This document shows, piece after piece, positions 8,705 to 17,032 of a DNA stretch of 64,000 nucleotides (its first letter is position 1; every line of letters begins with the position of its first letter). Source of the DNA: Pseudofrankia nepalensis (GTDB taxonomy: Bacteria; Actinomycetota; Actinomycetes; Frankiales; Frankiaceae); the NCBI RefSeq assembly GCF_016786305.1, contig NZ_JADWYV010000008.1; one strand, written 5' to 3'. The position numbers were made by a program, and so were the translations under genes. The notes beneath the pieces were generated by a model. The model was given only the letters and a program-made list of their open reading frames with translations. It was not told the origin of the DNA and ran no database searches.

Positions 8705-9568
8705 TCAGCTCCGGACGCGTTCGTGGTCGGTCGGCGCCCACCGGGTCACCCGGCGCCCGACCGCGCGGACCAGTTCGGCGAAGAGCACACCCTCGATCGC
8801 GACGACGACGATGCCGACGAACATCTGGTCGTTGATGAACAACGTCCGCGACTGGAAGATCAGATAGCCGAGGCCGTTGTCCCCGACGATGAACTCGGCG
8901 GCGATGATGACGAGGAACGCGACCCCGGCGGCGACCCGCATCGCCACGAACATCTGCGGCAGCGCGGCCGGGACGAGCACATGACGGAACATCTGCCAGC
9001 GGTTCGCCCCGAAGCAGCGCCCGGCCTCCCGGTAGCCGTCCTCCACCGCGATGATCGCCGACATCGTCGAGATCCAGACGAAGAAGAAGACGGTCACCGC
9101 CACCAGCGCGATCTTCGGTCCCTCGCCGAGGCCGAACATGGTCAGGAAGACCGGGAGCAACGCGAGCTTCGGCACGACGTAGAGCGCGTCGAGCGTCGGC
9201 TCGAGCGCGACCTGGATGAGCCGGACCGAGCCCATCGCCAGTCCGAACAGGATGCCGGCCGCGGTGCCGATGGCGAACCCGGCCAGTACCCGGGCGGTGG
9301 TGTGCCAGATGTCGCCCCACAGCTGTCCGTCGCCCAGCATCTCGCCGCCGGTCCGGACGATGTCGATCGGCGACGGGTAGAGCCGGGCATCGATCCAGCC
9401 GAGCCCGCTCGCCGCCTGCCACAGCCCGAGGAGCAGCAACGGGACACCCGTGGCGAGACCGATCTCCAGGACGGCGCGGCGGCGGGCGCTGCCCGTGGGG
9501 TCGCGTTCGGCCCGGCCCGGGGCTCGGACGAGGACCTGCTCGGTGGCAAAGGCGCGCGTTCCCGTCAT
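8705..9568 (-). CDS. ABC transporter permease (SsuC/TauC type)
   Basis: This 287-residue inner-membrane protein has about six transmembrane segments: the first near residues 32-52 (IGLATGVPLLLLGLWQAA), others around 95-115, 135-155, 160-180, 215-235 and 245-265. The EAA loop that contacts the ATPase is visible as DGYREAGRCFGANRWQMFRH near 180-200, followed by LPQMFVAMRV. Start codon ATG at 9568, 3 nt after the ATPase stop, so the two are cotranscribed. Confidence 0.87.
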   Translation of the reverse strand: MTGTRAFATEQVLVRAPGRAERDPTGSARRRAVLEIGLATGVPLLLLGLWQAASGLGWIDARLYPSPIDIVRTGGEMLGDGQLWGDIWHTTARVLAGFAIGTAAGILFGLAMGSVRLIQVALEPTLDALYVVPKLALLPVFLTMFGLGEGPKIALVAVTVFFFVWISTMSAIIAVEDGYREAGRCFGANRWQMFRHVLVPAALPQMFVAMRVAAGVAFLVIIAAEFIVGDNGLGYLIFQSRTLFINDQMFVGIVVVAIEGVLFAELVRAVGRRVTRWAPTDHERVRS

Positions 9569-9571
9569 CGC

Positions 9572-10552
9572 TCAGGCTCCCTTCGGCGCGGCCGGCCCGG
9601 CCGCCGGCTCTGGGGCCGGCTGGGTTGCCGGCGCGGCGGCCTGGTCCGCCGCGCCGCCGGGGCTCGGCGCGCCGAGCGACGAGCCCTCGCCGCTCTGGGC
9701 TCCTGGGGTGGCTCCCGGTCCGCCTCGCGCGAGGTTCTCGGCCTCCACCTCGCCGCGCAGCAGGGCCCACAGCTCGCCCCGGAACGCGGCGAACTCGGCG
9801 GACTCCCGCACCTCGGCCGAACGCGGCCGGGGGAACGGTGGTACGCGTTCGGCCAGGATCCGCCCCGGCCGGGCGCTCATCACGACCACCCGGTCGCCGA
9901 GAACGATGGCTTCCTCGAGGCTGTGGGTGACGAACAGCACGGTCCGGCGTTCCGCCTGGCAGATGGCGAGGAGCTCGTCCTGCAGGATGGTGCGCAGCTG
10001 GGCGTCGAGCGCGGCGAACGGCTCGTCCATCAGCAGGATCTCTGGTTCGACCGCGAGCGCCCTGGCGATGGAAACCCGCTGCCGCATCCCGCCGGACAAC
10101 TGCCGGGGGTACGCGTGCGCGAACTCGGCCAGCCCCATCCGCTCGAGCCAGGCGCGCGCTCGCGCGCGGGCCTCGCCTCTGGGCACCCCCCGGACGTCCA
10201 GGCCGAACCGCACGTTCGCCTCGACCGTCTTCCAGGGGTAGATGCCGTAGTCCTGGAAGATCATCGCGGCGGGGTTCGGGGAACCGGCGCGTACCTCCAC
10301 GCGGCCCCCGGTGGGGCGGGTCAGACCGGCGACGATCCGCAGGAAGGTGGACTTCCCGCAGCCGGACGGTCCGACGACGCAGACGAACTCGCCCTCGCCC
10401 ACGGTGAGGTCGAGCGGGCCAAGCGCGTGCACGGCCTTGGCCCCGCGCCCGAACACCCGCTCCGCGCCCAGAGCGCGGATCTTCGGTGGACCGGCGGGAC
10501 CAGCGCCGGCTAAGGCCGGGTCCCCGGATTCTGTGGCCGCCTGAACAGTCAT
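9572..10552 (-). CDS. ABC transporter ATP-binding protein (SsuB/TauB type)
   Basis: The protein has 326 residues. Walker A is GPSGCGKST (~62-70), the Q-loop is FQDYGIYPWKT, the signature is LSGGMRQR, Walker B is ILLMDEP and the switch is VTHSLEEA. This is the complete set for an importer NBD. A C-terminal Ala/Pro/Gly-rich tail of about 60 residues is longer than usual. I use the ATG at 10552; a GTG two codons upstream is possible. First gene of the importer operon. Two inverted-repeat operators lie 75-120 bp upstream. Confidence 0.87.
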   Translation of the reverse strand: MTVQAATESGDPALAGAGPAGPPKIRALGAERVFGRGAKAVHALGPLDLTVGEGEFVCVVGPSGCGKSTFLRIVAGLTRPTGGRVEVRAGSPNPAAMIFQDYGIYPWKTVEANVRFGLDVRGVPRGEARARARAWLERMGLAEFAHAYPRQLSGGMRQRVSIARALAVEPEILLMDEPFAALDAQLRTILQDELLAICQAERRTVLFVTHSLEEAIVLGDRVVVMSARPGRILAERVPPFPRPRSAEVRESAEFAAFRGELWALLRGEVEAENLARGGPGATPGAQSGEGSSLGAPSPGGAADQAAAPATQPAPEPAAGPAAPKGA

Positions 10553-10626
10553 GCGCACACCAGCCCTGCCGCGCGGGCGGCGCCGCCGGGCGGCGCCCCC
10601 GTCACCGAACGTCGGTTCAATACTTC

Positions 10627-10670
10627 GACCGAGCGGTCAAATTGTTGAACCCGACTCTAGAACGCGTTCT
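10627..10670. promoter_or_regulatory. Two adjacent inverted-repeat operators before the importer operon
   Basis: GACCGAGCGGTC at 10627-10638 is GACCG-AG-CGGTC, a 5-bp inverted repeat with 2-bp spacer, of the sort bound by TetR/AcrR proteins. AGAACGCGTTCT at 10659-10670 is a perfect 12-bp palindrome and fits the AACnnGTT core of KstR-like TetR operators. Centres are 32 bp apart, about three helical turns. The flank TTCAAT...ATTGTTGAA adds a weaker dyad. The only mapped regulator nearby is IclR-type, so the binding protein may lie elsewhere. Confidence 0.5.
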
Positions 10671-10839
10671 GCTTCACATCAAGTGCTTCGGCCGCCTCGT
10701 GGCCTCGTGCGCGCGGACCGACGGCCGGGCGGACTCGGCGAAGCGTCCGCGCCGAAGCGGCGACAGGAAAGAAACGGCTACGGCTACAAGGAAGCAGCCG
10801 CGACGGCTTACCGGGACGAGGCGGCCTACAGCGACGGCG

Positions 10840-12522
10840 TCAGCCGTCCGGGGCGGCGTAGACGCGGGTGCCGGCGACGAAGGTCTGCAGGACGCGGGTC
10901 TCGCCGATCTCGCCGGCCGGGCCGGCGAAGGGGTCACGGTCGAGCACGACCAGGTCGGCTTCCTTGCCGACCGTGACGGTGCCGGTGACGTCGTCGAGGT
11001 GGTTCACCCAGGCCGACCCGGAGGTGTAGGCCGCCAGCGCGCTGGCCAGGTCGAGGCGCTGCTCCGGCAGGAACACCTCGTGCTCCGCCCGGGTCACGCT
11101 CTCCGTCGGCGCGGGCGTCCGGTTGACGGCCACATGGAGCGCGGCGAGCGGGTTGGGAGTCGACACCGACCAGTCACTCCCGGCCGCCAGCACCGCCCCG
11201 GTCTGCTGCAGCCCCCGGAACGGGTACTGCCAGGCGGCGCGCTCGGCGCCGAGGAACGGCAGGTTCAGCTCGATCATCTGCGCCTCGAGGACCGCCCAGA
11301 GGAACTGCAGGTTCGCGGCGACCCCCAGCTGCCCGAAGCGCCCGACGTCGTCGGGATGGACGACCTGCAGGTGGGCGATGTGGTGGCGCAGGTCGCCGCG
11401 CCCGTTCGCGGCGATCGCGCGCTCGACCGCGTCCAGGCAGTCGCGCACCGCCCGGTCGCCGATGGCGTGGAAATGCACCTGGAAGCCGGCGGCGTCCAGC
11501 GCCGGCACCGCCTCCAGCAGGACCTCCCGCGGGAAGAACGCGATCCCGCTGCCGAGGCCGCGCCCACTCCGGTCGCCATGGCCGCCGCACCCGCAGGGGG
11601 ACAGGTACGGGTCGAGCATCGCCGCGGTGAAGTTCTCCGGAACGCCGTCCTGCATGATCTTCACGGTCGTCGCGCGGAACCGGCCGTGGGAGTAGGTCTC
11701 GCGCCGGTGCCGCAGGTCGTCGAGCTGCTCCACGCCGCGGTCGCGCTCGAACCACAGCGCGCCGACAACCCGGGCCGTGAGCCGGCCCGACCGGGCGAGG
11801 GCGAGATAGGCCGGCGCCGGGTCGGCCGCGTTGCCGTACGTCCCGACGATGGCGTCCTGCCAGGCGGTGACACCGAACGAGTGCAGGTACTCCTGGCCCC
11901 TCAGCAGCGCCTCGACCATCCGCTCCGGGGTGTCGGGCGGGACGAGCCGGCTGACCAGGGCGATCGCGCCCTCGTGCAGGGTCCCGGTGGGCGTGCCGGC
12001 GGCGTCCCGTTCGATCCGGCCGTCGGCCGGGTCGGGGGTGCGCGCGTCGACGCCGGCGAGTTCCAGCGCCCGGGAGTTCACCCACGCCCCGTGGCCGTCC
12101 CGGTTCATCAGCATCACGGGCCGGTCGGGCACGACCACGTCAAGATCGGCCGCGAGCGGCGTGCCACCCGGGAACGCCGGCATGCTCCAGCCGCCGCCCA
12201 GGATCCACTCCTCGCCCGGGTGCGCCCGGGCGTAGGCGGCGACGGCGGCGAGGTAGCCGGCCCGGTCGTGGGCGCCGCCCAGATGGCAGCGCAGCAGGTC
12301 GAGCCCACCCCACGCCGGGTGGACGTGAGCGTCCTGGAAGCCGGGCACGAGCAGCTTCCCGGCCAGGTCGACGACCTCGGTCGACGAACCGACCAGTGCC
12401 TCGGCGTCGCGCCCGACGGCGACGATCCGCCCGCCACGCACCGCGACGGCGTGGGTACGCGTGCGGGCGGCGTCGGCTGTGAACACCGGCCCGCCGATGA
12501 AGACCAGGTCCGCGTCGCTCAT
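10840..12522 (-). CDS. Amidohydrolase family 3 (YtcJ-like metal-dependent hydrolase)
   Basis: The protein has 560 residues and is cytosolic. The metallo-hydrolase signature DAHVHPAWGG lies near residue 63, preceded by the beta-sandwich GGRIVAVG and the VPGF segment. The N-acyl hydrolase-like FHAIGDRAVRDCLDA lies near 355 and the C-terminal ...YTSGSAWVNHLDDVTGT and GKEADLVVLDRDPF near 490-535. Start is the ATG at 12522, supported by GGAGGTACGGACAG; the frame stays open 64 codons upstream but without coding character. Members hydrolyse exocyclic amides or related bonds; the substrate is unknown. It reads toward the ABC importer and may process the imported compound (inference). Confidence 0.85.
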   Translation of the reverse strand: MSDADLVFIGGPVFTADAARTRTHAVAVRGGRIVAVGRDAEALVGSSTEVVDLAGKLLVPGFQDAHVHPAWGGLDLLRCHLGGAHDRAGYLAAVAAYARAHPGEEWILGGGWSMPAFPGGTPLAADLDVVVPDRPVMLMNRDGHGAWVNSRALELAGVDARTPDPADGRIERDAAGTPTGTLHEGAIALVSRLVPPDTPERMVEALLRGQEYLHSFGVTAWQDAIVGTYGNAADPAPAYLALARSGRLTARVVGALWFERDRGVEQLDDLRHRRETYSHGRFRATTVKIMQDGVPENFTAAMLDPYLSPCGCGGHGDRSGRGLGSGIAFFPREVLLEAVPALDAAGFQVHFHAIGDRAVRDCLDAVERAIAANGRGDLRHHIAHLQVVHPDDVGRFGQLGVAANLQFLWAVLEAQMIELNLPFLGAERAAWQYPFRGLQQTGAVLAAGSDWSVSTPNPLAALHVAVNRTPAPTESVTRAEHEVFLPEQRLDLASALAAYTSGSAWVNHLDDVTGTVTVGKEADLVVLDRDPFAGPAGEIGETRVLQTFVAGTRVYAAPDG

Positions 12523-12836
12523 CGGCTGTCCGTACCTCCGGCGATCGTGCTGGCGATCCGCGACGACGCCGCGGTTCACCGCGAGATGACGCCCACCAGT
12601 GTGAGCGCGGTGAGCGACGCCGCCAGCCGGATCGCCCAGCCGGCCGCCGCCCAACGAGGAGGCGGCGCGCCGATGACGGAGCTGATGACGGAGAACGGCC
12701 GCGGCGCGCACCACTGACCTGGACGAGCGGCGGGCTCGCGACGCCGTCCAGGATGTTCATGGGCGGCGGGGTGCCGCGTCGACGGGCCACATCCCACCCA
12801 GCCGAGCCATCCGCTAGGATGCGGAGGCAGTACCAC
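12523..12836. other. Spacer between amidohydrolase and tRNA-Gly
   Basis: It holds the amidohydrolase ribosome site and, at the right end, the tRNA promoter: TAGGAT at 12815-12820 is a good -10 placed 17 nt before the mature tRNA. Reverse-strand open frames run through it and over the tRNA but have no ribosome site. Confidence 0.45.
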
Positions 12837-12907
12837 GCGGGTGTAGTTCAGAGGCAGAACACGAGCTTCCCAAGCTTGCAACGCGGGTTCGATTCCCGTC
12901 ACCCGCT
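12837..12907 (+). tRNA. tRNA-Gly, anticodon CCC
   Basis: Acceptor GCGGGTG (12837-12843) pairs with CACCCGC (12900-12906), with discriminator T. The anticodon stem CGAGC/GCTTG encloses loop TTCCCAA with anticodon CCC at 12869-12871. The T arm GCGGG-TTCGATT-CCCGT is canonical. CCA is not encoded. It reads GGG glycine codons. Confidence 0.96.
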
Positions 12908-12915
12908 CTCGAGCG

Positions 12916-12952
12916 CGACCAGGTCCAGCCGAGGTGGACCTGGTCGTTTTTT
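12916..12952 (+). terminator. Intrinsic terminator of tRNA-Gly
   Basis: CGACCAGGTCCA (12916-12927) and TGGACCTGGTCG (12935-12946) form a perfect 12-bp stem with a 7-nt loop, followed by six T residues. This is the clearest rho-independent terminator in the window. It also protects against read-through into the convergent MmcQ/YjbR gene. Confidence 0.92.
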
Positions 12953-12988
12953 GTTGCCCTGTTCAGACGAGTCCGCGCTCCCCGGATG

Positions 12989-13405
12989 TCAGCCGGCCGG
13001 GTCGACGAGGCGGGCCAGGGTTTTGGGGGCCACGAGGGTGTAGGAGACGCGGACCCATTCGGCGAGCTGGTCCCAGCGGTCCTCGGGCTCGTCGGGGGTG
13101 ATGGTCAGCCGGACCCAGCCGTGGCGGCCGAGGCCGTAGCCGGCGGGCTCGGCACCGGGCTCGGAGGCGACCACCGCGGCGGCCTCGTCCTTCGGCAGCT
13201 TCACGGTGAGGTGGTTGGCCTCCGGGTCCGTGAAGACGAAGTTCTTGCCACGGACGCGGAACGTCGGCTCGCCGTCCCAGGCCTCGATGTCGACCCGCGC
13301 GGCTTCGGGCAGTGCCAGCGCGACCGCCATCAGCCGGCGCATGTTCTCGGTCATCCCTGTGTCGTCCGTCGTCCCCGTGTCGTCGGTCCTCTCCGAGGCG
13401 CTCAT
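12989..13405 (-). CDS. MmcQ/YjbR-family protein
   Basis: The protein has 138 residues. After a Thr/Asp-rich leader of about 18 residues it shows the family pattern: MRRLMAVALALPEA, EAWDGEPTFRVRGKNFVF near residues 40-58, LTVKLPKDEAAAV, then GRHGWVRLTI and a terminal SYTLVAPKTLARLV. MmcQ/YjbR proteins have a CyaY-like fold. They are often annotated as DNA-binding, but their biochemical role is not established. ATG at 13405 is the first start; MTENMRRL further in would give a more typical length. Confidence 0.85.
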   Translation of the reverse strand: MSASERTDDTGTTDDTGMTENMRRLMAVALALPEAARVDIEAWDGEPTFRVRGKNFVFTDPEANHLTVKLPKDEAAAVVASEPGAEPAGYGLGRHGWVRLTITPDEPEDRWDQLAEWVRVSYTLVAPKTLARLVDPAG

Positions 13406-13511
13406 GTGAGCGAGAGTCGCACATGGTCTGGAACGCCGCGTGGGGCGCGTACGCGGCGTCGTACTCGCGGGGTCACGGCGGAGTCCGGTGGCCTGCGCCG
13501 GTGGCGTGGTG

Positions 13512-13561
13512 CAGTGGCGTGGTGGCCGTGGGATCCGGAGGTTTCGGCCACCACGCCACTG
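13512..13561 (-). terminator. 17-bp perfect hairpin after nirD
   Basis: CAGTGGCGTGGTGGCCG (13512-13528) and CGGCCACCACGCCACTG (13545-13561) form a perfect 17-bp stem with a 16-nt loop. It begins 29 nt beyond the nirD stop, in the position of the operon terminator. There is no U-tract on either strand. Confidence 0.65.
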
Positions 13562-13590
13562 GTCTTGGGGGTTACTCGGTCAGCCTGAGG

Positions 13591-14040
13591 TCACACGGTG
13601 ACTTCGAGCGTCCCGTCGGCCGCGAGACCGACCGGGTAGCAGCCAAGGGGTTCCGCGCCGGACGCGGACTCGCCGGTGGACAGGTCGAAGACGTGGGCGT
13701 GCAGCGGGCAGATGACGACGGCGTCGTCGGACTGGCCGTCGGCGAGCGGGCCGCCGGCGTGCGGGCAGACCGCGTCCACGGCCCGCAGCCCGCCGCCGCG
13801 CAGCCGGAACACGGCGATCTGCTGGCCGTCGACGGCGTAGGCCCTGGCCTCGCCGACCGGGATCTCGGCGACCGGCCCGAGCCGGTGGACGGCCCCGGTC
13901 CGCCGGGCGCCGCTCGCGGTACCGGCGCCGGCGCGGGCGCCGCTGCCCGGGCCGGCACCGGTGGTCTCGGCGCGCATCGCGCTGGTCGTGGCGATGGCGG
14001 CGTCCATCGTGGCGCTGGTCGTGGTGTCGGTGGCGCTCAT
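13591..14040 (-). CDS. nirD: Assimilatory nitrite reductase small subunit (Rieske type)
   Basis: The protein has 149 residues. A variable Ala/Thr-rich leader (~1-45) precedes a Rieske [2Fe-2S] domain with both ligand boxes, CPHAGG (~91-96) and CPLHAH (~111-116). This is the small subunit of NAD(P)H nitrite reductase, which reduces nitrite to ammonium in the cytosol. The ATG at 14040 overlaps the nirB stop as ATGA, a classic coupling. The frame is open upstream of 14040 inside nirB but that part is not coding. Confidence 0.92.
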   Translation of the reverse strand: MSATDTTTSATMDAAIATTSAMRAETTGAGPGSGARAGAGTASGARRTGAVHRLGPVAEIPVGEARAYAVDGQQIAVFRLRGGGLRAVDAVCPHAGGPLADGQSDDAVVICPLHAHVFDLSTGESASGAEPLGCYPVGLAADGTLEVTV

Positions 14041-16673
14041 CGGACCGGTACCCGGGGAAGGGAGACGAGCGGGAGGGACGCGCGGAACTGGCCGGGGGTG
14101 GCCGGCTCGTCCCGCTCCAGCCACGGGTCGCGGTAGGCGTCGATCGACTCCTGGATCCGGGCGTCGAGGTCGGCGGCGATGCCCTCGGTGTCGTCGACCA
14201 CGACGGCCCGGATCTTCTCGATGCCGACCCGCGGGACGAACGTGTACGTCCGCTCCAGCCATTTACCGTTCTCGCGGTAGTACTGCAGGAACCGGCCGGT
14301 CAGGGTCATGACCTCCTCGGGGCTGTCCACCGTGGCGAGCAGGTCGCCCTTGCGGACGTGCGCGCCGCCCGCGCCGCCGATGTAGATCTCCCAGCGTCCG
14401 CCGTCGATCGCGACGACGCCGACGTCCTTGATGAGGCCCTCGGCGCAGTTGCGCGGGCAGCCGTTGACCGCGAGCTTGAGCTTCCCTGGGCTCTCGAGGC
14501 CGTGGTAGCGCTGCTCGATCGCGACGCCGAGCGCGGTCGAGTCACCGACCCCGAACCGGCAGAAGTCCTTGCCGACGCAGGTCTTCACCGTGCGGAAGCT
14601 CTTGCCGTACGCGTGGCCGCTGGGCATGTCGAGATCCGCCCAGACCTTCGGCAGGTCCTCCTTGCGCACGCCGAGCAGGTCGATGCGCTGGCCGCCGGTG
14701 ATCTTCACCATCGGGACGGAGTACTTCTCGGCGACGTCGGCGATGCGGCGCAGCTCGTCCGGGCTGGTCACGCCGCCGGCGATCATCGGGACGACCGAGA
14801 AGGTGCCGTCCTTCTGGATGTTGGCGTGGACACGGTCGTTGATGAACCGGCCGTCGCGCTCGTCGACGAAGTCGCCGCCCCAGACGATGCGCAGCAGGGA
14901 CGTCAGCGCCATCTTGCTGGCCGCGTCCTCCCGGCCGTCGGGCGCCAGCGCCGCGAACACGGCCGACACCGATCGCAGTTCCTGCTCCCGCACCGCCGCC
15001 ATGAGGGTCGGCTTGTCCATCGGGACGCCGGGGACGTACCAGTTCGCGGACGGGTCGTCCTCGACGTCGCCGTCGGCCGCCCACTCGACGATCTCCTTGA
15101 CGAGCGTCTTGCAGGACCCGCAGCCCTTGCCGGCGCGGGTGGCGTTCATGACGCCGGGGACCGTCTTCATCCCGCCCTTGACGCAGGCGACGATCTTTCC
15201 CTTGCTGACGCCGTTGCAGTTGCAGACCTGGGCCTCGTCGGCCATCTCCGCCGCGCCGACCTCGGCCGCCGGCAGGCCGATGTCGAACAGCAGCTTCAGC
15301 CGCTCCTCCGGCAGCGGCAGGCCGTGGTCGAACGCCTGGATGAGCGAGGCCGACTTGGCCGTGTCGCCGAGCAGGGTGGCACCGACGAGCTTGCCGTCGC
15401 GGATGACGACGCTCTTGTAGACACCCTGGCGAGGCTCGACGAACCGGACCACCTCGTCGTCGGGGTGCTCCGCGTCCTTGAGTCCCATCGCGGCGACGGC
15501 CACACCGGCGACCTTGAGCTTCGTCGCGGTCTTCGAACCGTGGTAGGCCGCGTCCGGGTTCACGCCGGTGATGTGCTCGGCGAGCACCGTCGCCTGCTCC
15601 CACAGCGGCGCGACCAGCCCGTAGACCTGGCCGCGGTGCTGGGCGCACTCGCCGACCACGTAGACGTCCGGATCGTCGACCGACCGCATCTGGTCGTCGG
15701 TGACGATGCCGCGCTCGACGGTCAGCCCGCCGCGCAGGCCGACGTCGACGTTCGGCCGGATCCCGGCCGCCACGACGATCATGTCGACGTCGAGGCGCGT
15801 CCCGTCCGCGAACTCCAGTCCCACCGCTCGGCCGAGGCCACCGCCATCCCCGGCAGCGCCGCCGTCGGTCTCACCGTCGCCGGTCTCGTCGGCGGCGAGC
15901 AGGACCTGCGCGGTCCGCGCGCCCGGGTGCACGGTGATGCCGAGCTCCTCGACGCCACGCCGCAGGATCCCGCCGGCCTCGGCGCACAGCTGCTGGTTCA
16001 TCAGGGTCGGCGCCGCGTCGATGACGTGCACCTCGAGCCCGTAGGTCTGCAGCCCGCGGGCGGCCTCCAGGCCGAGCAGACCACCGCCGATGACCGCCGC
16101 GGTCCGCCGCCCGCCCGCGAAGGCGATCATGGAGCGGCAGTCGTCGATCGTGCGGAACGCGAAGACGCCGCCGGGAAGCTGGCCGTCCGGGCCGGTCAGG
16201 CCCTTGATGGGCGGGATGAACGAGCGGCTGCCGGTCGCGATGATCAGCTTGTCGTAGGGAGTGACGGTGCCGTCCTCGGTGGCGACGACGCGCGCGTACC
16301 GGTCGAGGCCGGTGACCCGGGTGCCGGCGCGCAGCCGGATCCCGTTGTCCGTGTACCACTCCGGCGTGTTGAGGAAGATCTCGTCTTCCGTGTCGGCGCC
16401 GGCCAGCACGTTCGAGAGCAGGATCCGGTTGTAGTTGCCGTACGGCTCGTCGCCGAAGACGGTGACCTCGAACAGGTCGGCCCCGCCGCGGGCGAGGATC
16501 TCCTCGACGGCCCGGATGCCGGCCATGCCGTTGCCGACGACGACGAGTCTCTGGCGCCCGCCGGCGGGCGTCTGGCGGTGCTCTCGCTGCGCCGGCACGG
16601 CGCTGATCGCCTTGGCCGCGGGAGAGGTGCCGGTCCTGGAGGGCGTGATCGGGGTGTTCTCCGTGATGGTCAT
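14037..16673 (-). CDS. nirB: Assimilatory nitrite reductase large subunit
   Basis: The protein has 878 residues, slightly longer than usual. The FAD/NAD(P)H half is N-terminal: VVGNGMAGIRAVEEIL near residue 40, and IGGGLLGLEAARGL near 190 as the second nucleotide fold. A BFD-like [2Fe-2S] region follows (QVCNCNGVSKGKIVACV, then GKGCGSCKTLV, ~475-530). Next is the siroheme/[4Fe-4S] part with C-x5-C (CVGKDFC, ~695) and C-x3-C (CPRNC, ~735). It catalyses six-electron reduction of nitrite to ammonium. Start ATG at 16673 (MTITENTP) lies 11 nt after the nitrate-reductase stop. A Gly/Asp/Glu-rich insert near residue 265 (ETGDGETDGGAAGDGGG) is unusual. Confidence 0.95.
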   Translation of the reverse strand: MTITENTPITPSRTGTSPAAKAISAVPAQREHRQTPAGGRQRLVVVGNGMAGIRAVEEILARGGADLFEVTVFGDEPYGNYNRILLSNVLAGADTEDEIFLNTPEWYTDNGIRLRAGTRVTGLDRYARVVATEDGTVTPYDKLIIATGSRSFIPPIKGLTGPDGQLPGGVFAFRTIDDCRSMIAFAGGRRTAAVIGGGLLGLEAARGLQTYGLEVHVIDAAPTLMNQQLCAEAGGILRRGVEELGITVHPGARTAQVLLAADETGDGETDGGAAGDGGGLGRAVGLEFADGTRLDVDMIVVAAGIRPNVDVGLRGGLTVERGIVTDDQMRSVDDPDVYVVGECAQHRGQVYGLVAPLWEQATVLAEHITGVNPDAAYHGSKTATKLKVAGVAVAAMGLKDAEHPDDEVVRFVEPRQGVYKSVVIRDGKLVGATLLGDTAKSASLIQAFDHGLPLPEERLKLLFDIGLPAAEVGAAEMADEAQVCNCNGVSKGKIVACVKGGMKTVPGVMNATRAGKGCGSCKTLVKEIVEWAADGDVEDDPSANWYVPGVPMDKPTLMAAVREQELRSVSAVFAALAPDGREDAASKMALTSLLRIVWGGDFVDERDGRFINDRVHANIQKDGTFSVVPMIAGGVTSPDELRRIADVAEKYSVPMVKITGGQRIDLLGVRKEDLPKVWADLDMPSGHAYGKSFRTVKTCVGKDFCRFGVGDSTALGVAIEQRYHGLESPGKLKLAVNGCPRNCAEGLIKDVGVVAIDGGRWEIYIGGAGGAHVRKGDLLATVDSPEEVMTLTGRFLQYYRENGKWLERTYTFVPRVGIEKIRAVVVDDTEGIAADLDARIQESIDAYRDPWLERDEPATPGQFRASLPLVSLPRVPVR

Positions 16674-16684
16674 GTCGCGCTCGC

Positions 16685-17032
16685 CTAGAACTCGATCAGG
16701 CCGAAGTCGATGATCACGTTGCCCTCGGCGCCCTCCGGGGCGGCGAGGTGCAGCTCGACGCGGGTGTCGCCGAGCAGGTCCTCGACCACGCGCAGCGGGA
16801 CGTGCACGTCGGCGCGGGCGCCGATCGGGAAGTAGCGCATCGGCGCGCCATCCCGGATGAGCAAGACGTAGATCAGCTGGTCGGAGGAGTTGCCGCCGCG
16901 GAAGTACACCGGCTGGGTGGTCGTTCCCGGTGGGACCGTGTAGGTCAGCGCCGGGTCGAGGGGAGCCGGCTTCGTCAGCCCTTGTCCCTCGAACGAGAAG
17001 ACGCCCTGCAAGAAGCGGGGTGTGCTGTGCAT
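16685..17032 (-). CDS. Possible internal start giving a free 115-residue nitrate-reductase accessory protein
   Basis: Inside the nitrate reductase frame an ATG at 17032 is preceded by GGAAGG with 8-nt spacing. The translation from there (MHSTPRFLQGVF to the shared stop) is a compact domain without low-complexity sequence: YTVPPGT, YFRGGNSSDQLIYVLLIRDG, MRYFPIGARADVHVPL. I recall similar small proteins beside actinomycete nitrate reductases, but this is memory, not a search. Either it is made both fused and free, or the fusion is a recent loss of the upstream stop codon. Function unknown. Confidence 0.45.
   Translation of the reverse strand: MHSTPRFLQGVFSFEGQGLTKPAPLDPALTYTVPPGTTTQPVYFRGGNSSDQLIYVLLIRDGAPMRYFPIGARADVHVPLRVVEDLLGDTRVELHLAAPEGAEGNVIIDFGLIEF

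Noticed and set aside
12576..12902. Reverse open frame covering tRNA-Gly, with a hydrophobic end
   Set aside because: Runs antisense through the tRNA and has no start with a ribosome site.
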